Origin: CAZNKU01 sp045654805
Lineage (GTDB): Bacteria; Bacillota; Clostridia; Monoglobales; Firm-18
NCBI GenBank assembly: GCA_045654805.1
Contig: JAZOOD010000068.1
Location: forward strand, 5,822-69,821
Direction: 5' to 3'
Length of the DNA stretch: 64,000 nucleotides
The position numbers and the translations under genes are program-made. Shown here piece by piece: positions 24,391 to 32,715 of the stretch (position 1 is the stretch's first letter; each line of letters starts with the position of its first letter). The notes beneath the pieces are model-generated. The model was not told where the DNA came from. It ran no database searches and saw nothing but the letters and a program-made list of their open reading frames with translations.

Positions 24391-25350
24391 ATGGAGTATT
24401 TATGGTTAATTTTAGGATTTGTATTGTTAATTAAGGGTGCAGATTGGTTTGTAGACGGTGCTTCTGCATTGTCAAAAAAGTTTGGCATTCCTTCAATTGT
24501 TATCGGACTTACAGTTGTTGCATTCGGTACATCAATGCCGGAAGCATCGGTTAGTATTTCCGCAGCGATTAGTCAAAACAGCGGTATTTCATTAGGCAAC
24601 GTTGTTGGTTCTAACATTTTTAACCTGTTGGTTGTTGCAGGGACAAGTGCCGTTTTTTGCCCTGTTAATGTTGACAAATCAATTATAAAAAAAGATATGC
24701 CATTTTCATTTATTATAACTTTGGCATTACTTTTCCTAAGTTTTAACGTGTTCCCGTCAGCACCAGCTGATAATATTATTTCAAGAGCAGACGGAGTAAT
24801 ATTGTTGCTATTCTTTACAATCTTCATGTATTACACAATACGTTCAGCTCTGTCCGCTCCTGCACCTGAGGAAGATCAAAATCAAAAAATTATACCTTTA
24901 TGGCAACAATTATTGTTTATTGCAATAGGTATTGCAGGCATCTGCATAGGCGGGAACAGAGTTGTGGCAGGTGCAACGGTTATAGCAAGCAACTTTGGTA
25001 TGTCAGACAGCCTTATTGGTCTTACAATTGTTGCCATAGGTACATCACTTCCCGAGCTTGTTACTTCAATTGTTGCGGCACAAAAGGGTGAAAGTGATAT
25101 TGCAATCGGTAACGTAATAGGTTCAAACATTTTGAATATTTTATTTGTCCTTGGTGTATCATCATTTATAACCCCTATCGTTATTGATTCAAAGGAAATT
25201 ATAAACTCAATGTACGATATAATCATAGTGGCTCTTTCAACATTATTGGTTTATATACCAATTGTAAAAAAACAAAAAATATCAAGACTTTCCGGTGCTA
25301 TAATGGTAATCGGATATATTGTTTATGCAACATACATTATAATGCGATAA
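24391..25350 (+). CDS. Calcium/sodium antiporter (CaCA family, YrbG-like), Mn2+-riboswitch controlled
   Basis: 319 residues from the ATG at 24391 (AGGAGG 6 nt upstream); a TTG at 24385 is the only longer start. Two homologous halves carry the alpha repeats: FGTSMPEASVSIS plus SLGNVVGSNIFNL in the first and IGTSLPELVTSIV plus AIGNVIGSNILNI in the second. About ten transmembrane helices. The family exchanges Na+ or H+ for Ca2+. Control by a yybP-ykoY riboswitch suggests that here the exported ion may be Mn2+, or Ca2+ under Mn2+ control (inference). Confidence 0.9.
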   Translation: MEYLWLILGFVLLIKGADWFVDGASALSKKFGIPSIVIGLTVVAFGTSMPEASVSISAAISQNSGISLGNVVGSNIFNLLVVAGTSAVFCPVNVDKSIIKKDMPFSFIITLALLFLSFNVFPSAPADNIISRADGVILLLFFTIFMYYTIRSALSAPAPEEDQNQKIIPLWQQLLFIAIGIAGICIGGNRVVAGATVIASNFGMSDSLIGLTIVAIGTSLPELVTSIVAAQKGESDIAIGNVIGSNILNILFVLGVSSFITPIVIDSKEIINSMYDIIIVALSTLLVYIPIVKKQKISRLSGAIMVIGYIVYATYIIMR

Positions 25351-25354
25351 ATAT

Positions 25355-25391
25355 AAAGAGAACACAAACATAAATTGTTTGTGTTCTCTTT
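25355..25391. terminator. Bidirectional terminator between exchanger and peptidoglycan-binding gene
   Basis: AAAGAGAACACAAAC / GTTTGTGTTCTCTTT, 15-bp perfect stem with a short loop, flanked by T-rich sequence. Confidence 0.85.
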
Positions 25392-25393
25392 AT

Positions 25394-25912
25394 TTATAAC
25401 TTTTTTGCTACGTGAGAGGTATAAAGATTAGCAATATTATTATATGTAGGTGTATCTATAACCCCTGTAGGCTCAATCCCCGTAACATTCTGAACAAATA
25501 TAACCGCTTCGACCGATTTTTCATCATGGACACCTGTTATATTAACATCAGGGGCATTTGGAAAAAGTAAAAATATGTTGTAAAGCATAGACTGAACAAC
25601 ATATAATTCACCCCTTTCATCCCCTGGATTTATCAACACTCTTTTTCCAAAAACAGGGAATAATATAGGTTGTGCATACACTTTGTCAACTTCATTATTA
25701 ACATTGCGGATTTTTTCCCATGTTTGACTATCTACTTCCCCTGTTGGTTCGAGTCCGTATGCCTTTTGAAAGGATATTACACTGTTTTTGGTATCCTCGG
25801 TAAAGTTGCCATCTGGAATTACATGCAACACATCCTCAACATAATATGATATGTTTCTTAACATATTTTGCAAGCCTCTTACAGGTTTTGCATCTGTATT
25901 TTCAACTATCAT
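25394..25912 (-). CDS. Peptidoglycan-binding domain protein
   Basis: 172 residues with two PG_binding_1-type repeats. The first (about 10-68) has VIPDGNFTEDTKNSVISFQ and LEPTGEVDSQTWEKI. The second (about 98-165) has NITGVHDEKSVEAVIFVQ and IEPTGVIDTPTYNNI. No signal peptide or catalytic domain is visible, so it may act inside the mother cell or forespore, as spore-cortex or coat proteins do (inference). It lies 11 bp after the SpoIID-PGBD gene, as the last gene of a three-gene unit. Confidence 0.8.
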   Translation of the reverse strand: MIVENTDAKPVRGLQNMLRNISYYVEDVLHVIPDGNFTEDTKNSVISFQKAYGLEPTGEVDSQTWEKIRNVNNEVDKVYAQPILFPVFGKRVLINPGDERGELYVVQSMLYNIFLLFPNAPDVNITGVHDEKSVEAVIFVQNVTGIEPTGVIDTPTYNNIANLYTSHVAKKL

Positions 25913-25923
25913 ATAATCACTCC

Positions 25924-27345
25924 TTAATTATCTGAATCACCTTGACGTAAGGTGCTGCCGGGAAATTGTCTGCTTTCTGTCTGTTGTGAAGATATTACAT
26001 TTTTATACTCATTTGCTATGGCATCCCAGGTTGTTTCATTTACATTTCCCGTACGGATAAGCCCTGCTTCACCCTGCAACTGCATTACGGCTCCTCGCGT
26101 TGCTCTGCCATACACCCCGGTTTCGCTGACAGGTGTTATATTACTGTTTATGGTAGAAATTGCATTTATATACTGTTGTAATATCCTTACACTGTCCCCC
26201 GTTGAACCAATCTGTAAAACAGTACCGGGGTAAGGTGCTGTTTCAATATTAAGCTCCCTACTGTCAAACAACACTATGTCATAGGAGTTTTTAAGTACCC
26301 TATACATTAGGTCCCATGTTTCGGCATCTGCTATTCCTGTTACAGGTAATCCATAAATAGCCTGAAAGCTTTCCACCGCTGAAGCTGTATTTGCACCGTA
26401 TATTCCGTCACGGGTAACAGGGGGTATTCTGTTGTCAAACTGTGCTAGTGTCGCAAGCATATACTGCAGTGCCGCAACCTTTTCACCCCTGTCACCTACC
26501 GAAAGTCCGTTGGGATATTGCAGGTCAATACCAACAAAGGTCTGCCCCTCGGAATACAGTTCCGAAAGTCGTAGCAAACCAACGTACAAATATACCATTT
26601 CATACCAAGTTGCTCTGCCCACTATACCATCGGGGGTAAGATTAAAAATTTCCTGAAACTTTATAACCGACGCCTCTGTATTATCACCAAAAATGGCGTC
26701 AACAGGCCTTACCTTGGGGATGGCAGGATAGTCGTTTGATATCCTGTTTAACATTACTTGTATTATCTGCACATATACTCCCGAATCTCCTTTACGTATT
26801 GGGTAACCGGGGTATGATTCATTTATACCCCGAATAGGAGCATTATCTACAATTTCAACGTTGTCACCATAATAATTCCTCAATATTTCCACATAGTCAA
26901 GTCCATCACGGGCAAGATTTTCGCTCCCCCATTGCGAAAGTCCCTGACAGGTTACGGTTGTTCCGTTACAATACTTTGCCGCAAGAGGCTCAACTCTCCC
27001 CATAATACGTAAATAAGAATCAAAAATATCATCTACAATGTCAGATATATTTGAAAAAATATTACGTCCCTGAATAAATTTTTGGTCATATGCTGTGTTA
27101 TTTGTTATATCAAAATTATATCCCTGCGAACGATAAAATTCTGTATAAACTCTGTTAAGAGCATAAGAAATTTGAGCAAGAATATTTGCATACAAAGCAT
27201 CTTGATCCCAAGTTGGATAAATTTCACTTGATGCAACATTTTTTATATAATCTCTAAAAGATAATGTAACATTTTCGGCGGGTTGATTAGGAGCACCAAG
27301 ATGTACTGTAATCTGTTCAGGCACGTAGGGTATAACAGTTGGCAT
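25924..27345 (-). CDS. SpoIID-like domain protein with three peptidoglycan-binding repeats
   Basis: 473 residues. Residues about 28-170 resemble the SpoIID/LytB fold: a glutamate in the NVASSEIYPTW segment (Glu41) matches the catalytic-glutamate position of SpoIID lytic transglycosylases, and CQGLSQWGSENLARDG plus EILRNYYGDNV match the end of that domain. Three PG_binding_1 repeats follow at about 185-255, 275-345 and 370-450, each with a GxYGxxTxxAVxxFQ-type core (DGIYGANTASAVESFQ in the second). No signal peptide is visible. A spore peptidoglycan remodelling role is likely but inferred. Confidence 0.75.
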   Translation of the reverse strand: MPTVIPYVPEQITVHLGAPNQPAENVTLSFRDYIKNVASSEIYPTWDQDALYANILAQISYALNRVYTEFYRSQGYNFDITNNTAYDQKFIQGRNIFSNISDIVDDIFDSYLRIMGRVEPLAAKYCNGTTVTCQGLSQWGSENLARDGLDYVEILRNYYGDNVEIVDNAPIRGINESYPGYPIRKGDSGVYVQIIQVMLNRISNDYPAIPKVRPVDAIFGDNTEASVIKFQEIFNLTPDGIVGRATWYEMVYLYVGLLRLSELYSEGQTFVGIDLQYPNGLSVGDRGEKVAALQYMLATLAQFDNRIPPVTRDGIYGANTASAVESFQAIYGLPVTGIADAETWDLMYRVLKNSYDIVLFDSRELNIETAPYPGTVLQIGSTGDSVRILQQYINAISTINSNITPVSETGVYGRATRGAVMQLQGEAGLIRTGNVNETTWDAIANEYKNVISSQQTESRQFPGSTLRQGDSDN

Positions 27346-27355
27346 ACAATCACTC

Positions 27356-27742
27356 CTATAAATTTTGTGGTGTTACTATAAATACGTTGTTAAATTCGTC
27401 ATATTCGGACTTTTCGGGCAGAGGTATCATCTCAACATTTTGTTCACTTAGTCGGTCTGCAAAAACCTGAACATCCTTTATAATAAAAATTACAAAGCCT
27501 TCCTTTTCCACCTTGATATTAACCGTTGTAAAGGGTGTGGTTGTGTTTGTCTGGTCCAAAGACAGTTCAATATCAGGTGTATCAATTTCGATTATTTCTG
27601 TCTTGCCGTTTTCATCAGTTAATCTAAATGCAAGTATTTCCTCTCTATTACTGTTATTTTGTGTAACTGTAACCCTGGTACCTTCGATTGGTATAAGCAT
27701 ATTGGAAATATATGTCCTTACTAATAATCTTCCTTTTTGCAA
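27356..27742 (-). CDS. Carboxypeptidase-regulatory-like domain protein, first gene of the spore-wall-like unit
   Basis: 128 residues from a TTG at 27742, chosen because AGGAGG lies 10 nt upstream; the ATG further out (27775) would place that ribosome site inside the gene. The sequence is a beta-rich, transthyretin-like domain: LIPIEGTRVTVTQ, then RLTDENGKTEIIEIDTP, then VNIKVEKEGFVIFII. Such domains usually mediate binding. It lies 10 bp before the SpoIID-PGBD gene. The start and ribosome site sit in the 3' arm and T run of the preceding gene's terminator. Confidence 0.65.
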   Translation of the reverse strand: MQKGRLLVRTYISNMLIPIEGTRVTVTQNNSNREEILAFRLTDENGKTEIIEIDTPDIELSLDQTNTTTPFTTVNIKVEKEGFVIFIIKDVQVFADRLSEQNVEMIPLPEKSEYDEFNNVFIVTPQNL

Positions 27743-27786
27743 TAAAAAAACACCTCCTGATATAAAATACATCAAAAGGTGTTTAA
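27743..27786 (-). terminator. Terminator after the malate/lactate dehydrogenase gene, overlapping the next ribosome site
   Basis: Minus strand AAACACCT..TGAT / ATCA..AGGTGTTT hairpin followed by seven T. The 3' arm contains the AGGAGG ribosome site of the next gene, and the T run ends next to its TTG start. Confidence 0.75.
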
Positions 27787-27805
27787 TTATGATTATTTTT
27801 ATGAA

Positions 27806-28930
27806 TTATTTGTATGAGCTTTCCTTTGCACCTTCAAGGTCAACTTCACCAAGATAAGCCTTTGCATCCATACCAACAAATTCAGCAAAATCAATCATTT
27901 CAACTACGGTGTTAATGTTAACGTCAATACCGTTAGCAAGTCTGTCTTCCATAGCAATGATTTCCTTTTCACCGTGTGTATAGATTCTTTCAGCACCTTC
28001 GCTCTTAGGAGCCTCTCTAAGTTCCTGAAGAAATGTTGAAAAATGTTCCTTAATGGCAGCAGGATCACCAAATATCTTAGGATCAATAGCCATAAAGCCG
28101 TGGCAAGTACCACCTTTACCGTTTGTATGAGTATGATTAGATGTAATACCCATTGAAAGGATAGATGAGAAGATTTCGCAGAACATACCGTAACCATAAC
28201 CCTTGTGGCTACCTGTCTGTTCAGTTTCGCCACCCAAAGGCATAATACCACCGCCTACTTTACCAACGATGTTTTTAAGTACATCTGCAGCGTCTGTTGA
28301 GCCCTTACCTTCAGCATTCAAAGCCCATCCGTTAGGAAGTTCCTTACCAGCCTTGTTGTAAACTTCAAGCTTACCTCTTGTAACAACTGTTGTAGAAGCA
28401 TCAAAGAAGAAGTCATAAGGTTCAGCAGGAACAGAAATAGCGATAGGGTTACTGCCAAGCATAGCTTTTCTTGCATTTGTAGGAACCATGATAGCTTCTG
28501 AGTTAGTCATAGCCATACCGATTAAACCTTCATCACAAGCCATTTTTGAATAATAACCAGCAATACCAAAGTGGTTTGAATTACGTACGTTAACGATAGC
28601 AATACCTGACTTTTTAGCCTTTTCGATAGCAAGGCTCATAGCATAGTGGCTAAGAAGCTGACCCATACCGTCATGACCTTCGATAACTGCTGATACAGGT
28701 GTTTCAAAAACAACCTCAGGCTTTGATTCAATTTTAATAAGACCCTTTTTAATACCGTTGTGGTATCTTGCAATACGCTGCATACCGTGTGATTCGATAC
28801 CGTAAAGGTCAGACAGTAACAATACATCTGAAATTATTTTACTTTCATCAGGTGTAAAACCGATTTTTTCAAATGCGTCGTTACAGAATTTTTTCAACTG
28901 TTCATAAGTATATCTTTTATACTGTGCCAT
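27806..28930 (-). CDS. Malate/L-lactate/ureidoglycolate dehydrogenase family (Ldh_2) oxidoreductase
   Basis: 374 residues of the NAD(P)-dependent Ldh_2 fold, unrelated to classical LDH/MDH. Family motifs: GIESHGMQRIARY (catalytic His), VRNSNHFGIAGYY, NSEAIMVPTNARKAMLGSNP (cofactor binding), and GSHKGYGYGMFCEI. Substrate is a 2-hydroxy acid, most often malate, but lactate and ureidoglycolate enzymes share the fold, so the exact reaction is open. It has its own strong promoter and terminator. Notable in a genome that also carries the lactate-racemase cofactor genes at 54-57 kb. Confidence 0.9.
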   Translation of the reverse strand: MAQYKRYTYEQLKKFCNDAFEKIGFTPDESKIISDVLLLSDLYGIESHGMQRIARYHNGIKKGLIKIESKPEVVFETPVSAVIEGHDGMGQLLSHYAMSLAIEKAKKSGIAIVNVRNSNHFGIAGYYSKMACDEGLIGMAMTNSEAIMVPTNARKAMLGSNPIAISVPAEPYDFFFDASTTVVTRGKLEVYNKAGKELPNGWALNAEGKGSTDAADVLKNIVGKVGGGIMPLGGETEQTGSHKGYGYGMFCEIFSSILSMGITSNHTHTNGKGGTCHGFMAIDPKIFGDPAAIKEHFSTFLQELREAPKSEGAERIYTHGEKEIIAMEDRLANGIDVNINTVVEMIDFAEFVGMDAKAYLGEVDLEGAKESSYK

Positions 28931-28963
28931 TTTACAATTACCTCCAAAATAATTTATAGTTTA

Positions 28964-28992
28964 ATTGTACATCATCTGCATATATTTGTCAA
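28964..28992 (-). promoter_or_regulatory. Promoter of the Ldh_2 gene
   Basis: Minus strand TTGACA (28987-28992), 17 bp, TACAAT (28964-28969), about 34 bp before the ATG. Confidence 0.85.
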
Positions 28993-29032
28993 CAAACTAT
29001 ATTACATAATTTTACATATTTTATAATGAAAA

Positions 29033-30463
29033 TCAACCAAATTTGTCGAGTAAGTTCTGTTTCATATCCCACAATTCCCTTGACAAGTCAACATAATATC
29101 GGTGAGGATTTTCAAAACGTTTTACTTCATCCCACAAATTTTCAATCTGTTCCTTACATTTTTGCTGAATCGTCTTTATATCCGGACATTCATAAATACA
29201 TTTACCTTTGTCAAAAATCTGTACAAGTAAAGGCTTTGCTTCAAAATCAATAAGAGTCTTCTTTTTCCAAGTATGTTCAGGGTCAAAGATTGTATATGGC
29301 TTTGATTCATCAATTGTTTCATCAAACTTGGTTATTACGTCGGCAATAGCCTTACCATCCTTTGTAAACAGTCTGTATAACGATTTAAAGCCGGGATTTG
29401 TGATTTTTGCAACGTTTTCGCTAAGCTTGATTCTTGGTATAATCTCGTTACCGCTTTCTATTGCAACAAGCTTGTAAACACCTCCAAAAACAGGCTCGGA
29501 CCTTGATGTAATTAATCTTTCACCTACGCCAAAACTGTTAATTTGTGCACCTTGCATCAGTGTTTCACGAATAATATATTCATCGAGAGAATTGGATACA
29601 ACAATACCGCAATCCTCCATACCATTTTCATCAAGAATTTTACGAACTTTTTTTGTAAGGTAAGTAATATCCCCGCTATCTATACGCACGCCCTTTAGTC
29701 TGTGTCCCGCAGGCACCAAAACGTCGTTATGCACCTTTATAGCATTAATAAGGCCTGACTTTAAAACATTATAAGTATCAATTAAAAGAGTGCAGTTGTC
29801 GGGATATACAGATGCATAGGCACAAAAAGCCGAATATTCATCAGGGAATGTCTGTATCCAGCTATGAGCCATTGTACCTAAAGCAGGTATATTAAACATC
29901 TGTTCCGAAATTGTGCAGGCCGTACCCAAACAACCTCCGATATATGCAGCACGGGCACCATAAACTGCACCGTCATAACCCTGAGCACGTCTTGAGCCAA
30001 ATTCCATAACAGGTCTACCATCTGCTGCTCGCACTATGCGGTTAGCTTTTGTGGCAATCAGTGACTGATGATTAACTGTCAACAAAATCATAGTTTCTAA
30101 AAACTGTGCCTGGATTATTGGACCACGAACTACAATTAAAGGCTCGTTTGGAAAAATAGGAGTCCCCTCCTCTATTGCCCAAACATCACACTCAAACTCA
30201 AAATTTTTAAGATAATTCAAAAAGCCTTCACTGAACATATTTTTGCTCTTTAAATATTCAATGTCGTCATCGGTAAATTTAAGATTTTTGATATAATCAA
30301 TTACCTGCTCGACACCCGCCATTATGGCAAAACCTCCATCGTCGGGAATTTTGCGAAAATACATATCAAAATACCCAATCTTATCTCCTATTCCGTTTTC
30401 GAAATAGCCGTTAGCCATTGTCAGCTCATAAAAGTCTGTAAGCATTGTCAAATTCTTTTTCAT
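29033..30463 (-). CDS. pncB: Nicotinate phosphoribosyltransferase
   Basis: 476 residues. MLTDFYELTMANGYFENG at the N-terminus, EFGSRRAQGYDGAVYGARAA (phosphate-binding and active-site region), VRIDSGDITYLTKKVR, and GVGERLITSRSEPVFGGVYK are the bacterial long-form NAPRTase landmarks. It converts nicotinate, PRPP and ATP to nicotinate mononucleotide, an NAD salvage step. It begins 13 bp after the YcdB/SLH gene stop and may be cotranscribed with it. NAD kinase is also in the window, at 43.6 kb. Confidence 0.95.
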   Translation of the reverse strand: MKKNLTMLTDFYELTMANGYFENGIGDKIGYFDMYFRKIPDDGGFAIMAGVEQVIDYIKNLKFTDDDIEYLKSKNMFSEGFLNYLKNFEFECDVWAIEEGTPIFPNEPLIVVRGPIIQAQFLETMILLTVNHQSLIATKANRIVRAADGRPVMEFGSRRAQGYDGAVYGARAAYIGGCLGTACTISEQMFNIPALGTMAHSWIQTFPDEYSAFCAYASVYPDNCTLLIDTYNVLKSGLINAIKVHNDVLVPAGHRLKGVRIDSGDITYLTKKVRKILDENGMEDCGIVVSNSLDEYIIRETLMQGAQINSFGVGERLITSRSEPVFGGVYKLVAIESGNEIIPRIKLSENVAKITNPGFKSLYRLFTKDGKAIADVITKFDETIDESKPYTIFDPEHTWKKKTLIDFEAKPLLVQIFDKGKCIYECPDIKTIQQKCKEQIENLWDEVKRFENPHRYYVDLSRELWDMKQNLLDKFG

Positions 30464-30476
30464 ATTTATCCTTCTT

Positions 30477-32480
30477 TCAATTTGATATCAAATTATAAAT
30501 TATTTGAGCCGCAACATTTCGCTTCATATGTTCCTTTGGCAAAAAAGCGTTACCCTCAAAAATTTTAAGTCCTTTAGCTATTGCAGCATATCCAATCAAG
30601 TCAGGAGAAATCATCCCTTCGTCTACAAATCCTGTTTTATAAGTATCTTTTAATGATGCAACTTTATCATAACCTAAGTATTTTACAATGTACTTAATAC
30701 CCATTTCCATATTAATTGGTTGATTAAGAGCTAAATCTTCGTATAAGACTATTCCCGAGCCAATTAATTTATCAGAAACATCCTCTATATTTTTATAATC
30801 AACGCAATCTACAGCCCTGCACATCCACAATAAATAATCACAAAGCACTACATTATCATAAGGATAGAATTTATCGTTACCATCAAATATACCACAAGCA
30901 TACAATGTCATAATCTGCTCTTTTGATACATCAGAACCTATATCTGTATATATAAATTTATCTGTATTAATGGAATTACCATCTTTATCAACAACATTTC
31001 CCGACATGGCATCAACATAATAATCATGTAATGGACTGGGTGCATATACAAGCCTGAGTTCCATTTGGCGTGTCATAGAATATGACGAAACATACTGCAG
31101 TTCAAAACTTGTTGCATCAATATATTTTGCAAATGCTTCCTCAGGTGAAAGAGATAGAGAATATTGGGGAATATTTACATCTTCCCAACCTGATATTACA
31201 CTTACAACGTCACCTGTTGAACGTGAAACACCTACTACAACACCATTTTCGTCATATGCCACACCGTTTATATACCTTGTGTAATTAAAATAATACACCT
31301 CTTCGCCAATATTGCTTTTAGCCTTGTTGTAATTCAAAAGCCTGCATCCGTCTATAATTGATACTTCGTAATTATTGACAAATGCCTCTGCAATAGTCTT
31401 ACATTCCTCTGCAGAATAGTTATGGTTTACGTCCCCAACCTCGCGCTGATAGTAATTGTAATATCGGATATCACCGTACACAGCATCTATAATATAAGTT
31501 TTTACATTACCCTTTGTATCACCGCATTCAAAATAAACATATTTACTGTGATTATCCTGCAGATACTGTATGCCCGAAGGACTATATGATGCATCAAGGG
31601 GGATATACGGATTATTTACCATAGCATAGTGTACAAGGGATATATCCTCAATTTCATCACAAATCCAGAAGTCAAATATTTTATGTGAAGTAAGGGCATT
31701 TCTGTAACTACCCACAGTTGAAACAATATTTGTATTTATAATATTACCTGTATAGGCGTTTATATAATTAATACCGTCGGACAAATCTCTGTAACGTACA
31801 TAAATTTCACCGTCAGGTTTTTTTGCATATTCAAGCACCACACCAATATTGTCATACATATCCACCTGTGCATCTACAGGATTTAACAGGGTTCTGGCAG
31901 GATAAATTTTGTCATAGTCTATCCACTTAACCTCCACAGATGACACCTTACCGCTTACGGCATCTACCTTAACATCTATGTAATTATCATAACAGGGCAA
32001 ATCATTTACATATCGGATAAATTTAAACTCATACGGTTCAAAATTACGATGAACTGAATATTCCTGGGCAACTAATTTTACATCATCAAATATTTCCGGG
32101 CAAGCCCTTGAAAGAAAACGTATCGCCTCGTTCTCTGCGTCAATCGAAGAATAATCAGAAAGCTTATAATTACCGCTGAATTCCCCGTAAAAATATTGAC
32201 TAAAGGATAATATACGAAGATTTTTATCTACAGTTACGTTTATTTGTCCACCGGGATTTGATTCATTTTCGTCACCATACCATGTAAAATATGCAAACTG
32301 AGCATTAGATTCAACAGTAAGTTTACTGTTAAAATTAGTATAATTTGCCGGAATATCTATTTTTTTCTTAACAGACAAAATAGCCTTATTAACAAAGGAA
32401 CTGTCGTCTGCATAGCATATTATTAACATTGAATTAAAAACAAAAAACATAATACTAAAAAATAATATAATCTTTTTCAC
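30477..32480 (-). CDS. Secreted YcdB/YcdC-domain protein with S-layer-homology-like C-terminus
   Basis: 667 residues from a GTG at 32480, preceded by AGGTAGGTGATG. The frame opens at 32696, but its first 72 codons span the promoter. A signal peptide (VKKIILFFSIMFFVFNSMLIICYADD) leads to a long region with repeated PepSY/YcdB-like units (SVEVKWIDYDKIYPARTL, VVSVISGWEDVNIPQYSL). The last about 150 residues resemble three degenerate SLH motifs (FIYTDIGSDVSKEQIMTL, ALNQPINMEMGIKYIV, HMKRNVAAQIIYNLI). It is probably attached to secondary cell-wall polymer. Function is unknown. Confidence 0.75.
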   Translation of the reverse strand: MKKIILFFSIMFFVFNSMLIICYADDSSFVNKAILSVKKKIDIPANYTNFNSKLTVESNAQFAYFTWYGDENESNPGGQINVTVDKNLRILSFSQYFYGEFSGNYKLSDYSSIDAENEAIRFLSRACPEIFDDVKLVAQEYSVHRNFEPYEFKFIRYVNDLPCYDNYIDVKVDAVSGKVSSVEVKWIDYDKIYPARTLLNPVDAQVDMYDNIGVVLEYAKKPDGEIYVRYRDLSDGINYINAYTGNIINTNIVSTVGSYRNALTSHKIFDFWICDEIEDISLVHYAMVNNPYIPLDASYSPSGIQYLQDNHSKYVYFECGDTKGNVKTYIIDAVYGDIRYYNYYQREVGDVNHNYSAEECKTIAEAFVNNYEVSIIDGCRLLNYNKAKSNIGEEVYYFNYTRYINGVAYDENGVVVGVSRSTGDVVSVISGWEDVNIPQYSLSLSPEEAFAKYIDATSFELQYVSSYSMTRQMELRLVYAPSPLHDYYVDAMSGNVVDKDGNSINTDKFIYTDIGSDVSKEQIMTLYACGIFDGNDKFYPYDNVVLCDYLLWMCRAVDCVDYKNIEDVSDKLIGSGIVLYEDLALNQPINMEMGIKYIVKYLGYDKVASLKDTYKTGFVDEGMISPDLIGYAAIAKGLKIFEGNAFLPKEHMKRNVAAQIIYNLISN

Positions 32481-32505
32481 ACCATCACCTACCTGTTCAC
32501 AATAA

Positions 32506-32533
32506 ATTATAACATATTTTTTTGAAAAAACAA
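32506..32533 (-). promoter_or_regulatory. Promoter of the YcdB/SLH gene
   Basis: Minus strand TTGTTT, 16 bp, TATAAT (32506-32511), about 25 bp before the GTG start. Confidence 0.6.
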
Positions 32534-32592
32534 GAATATTAACAGTATTGTAACATATAATAATCAGAAACAATCTATATAAGGAGCTTAAA

Positions 32593-32715
32593 ATGAATAT
32601 AAAACAAGAACAAAAAACAAGTGATGAATTCAATAAAAAAAAGCCTAAACCCATAATGGATTTAGACGATTTTATTTTTAAAGATGAGGAAATCAAATAT
32701 CAATCAGAGAGGTAA
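32593..32715 (+). CDS. Putative 40-residue soluble peptide
   Basis: Short ORF starting ATG at 32593 with AAGGAG 7 nt upstream, ending TAA at 32715. It is highly charged (MNIKQEQKTSDEFNKKKPKP then IMDLDDFIFKDEEI) with no membrane segment. It lies between the divergent YcdB promoter and the dusB 3' end, overlapping the latter by 23 bp. The good ribosome site and non-random composition argue for a real micro-gene. I recognise no family. Confidence 0.45.
   Translation: MNIKQEQKTSDEFNKKKPKPIMDLDDFIFKDEEIKYQSER

Noticed and set aside
32481..32696. 72-residue N-terminal extension of the YcdB/SLH protein
   Set aside because: The extension runs through the promoter; the GTG at 32480 begins directly at a good signal peptide.
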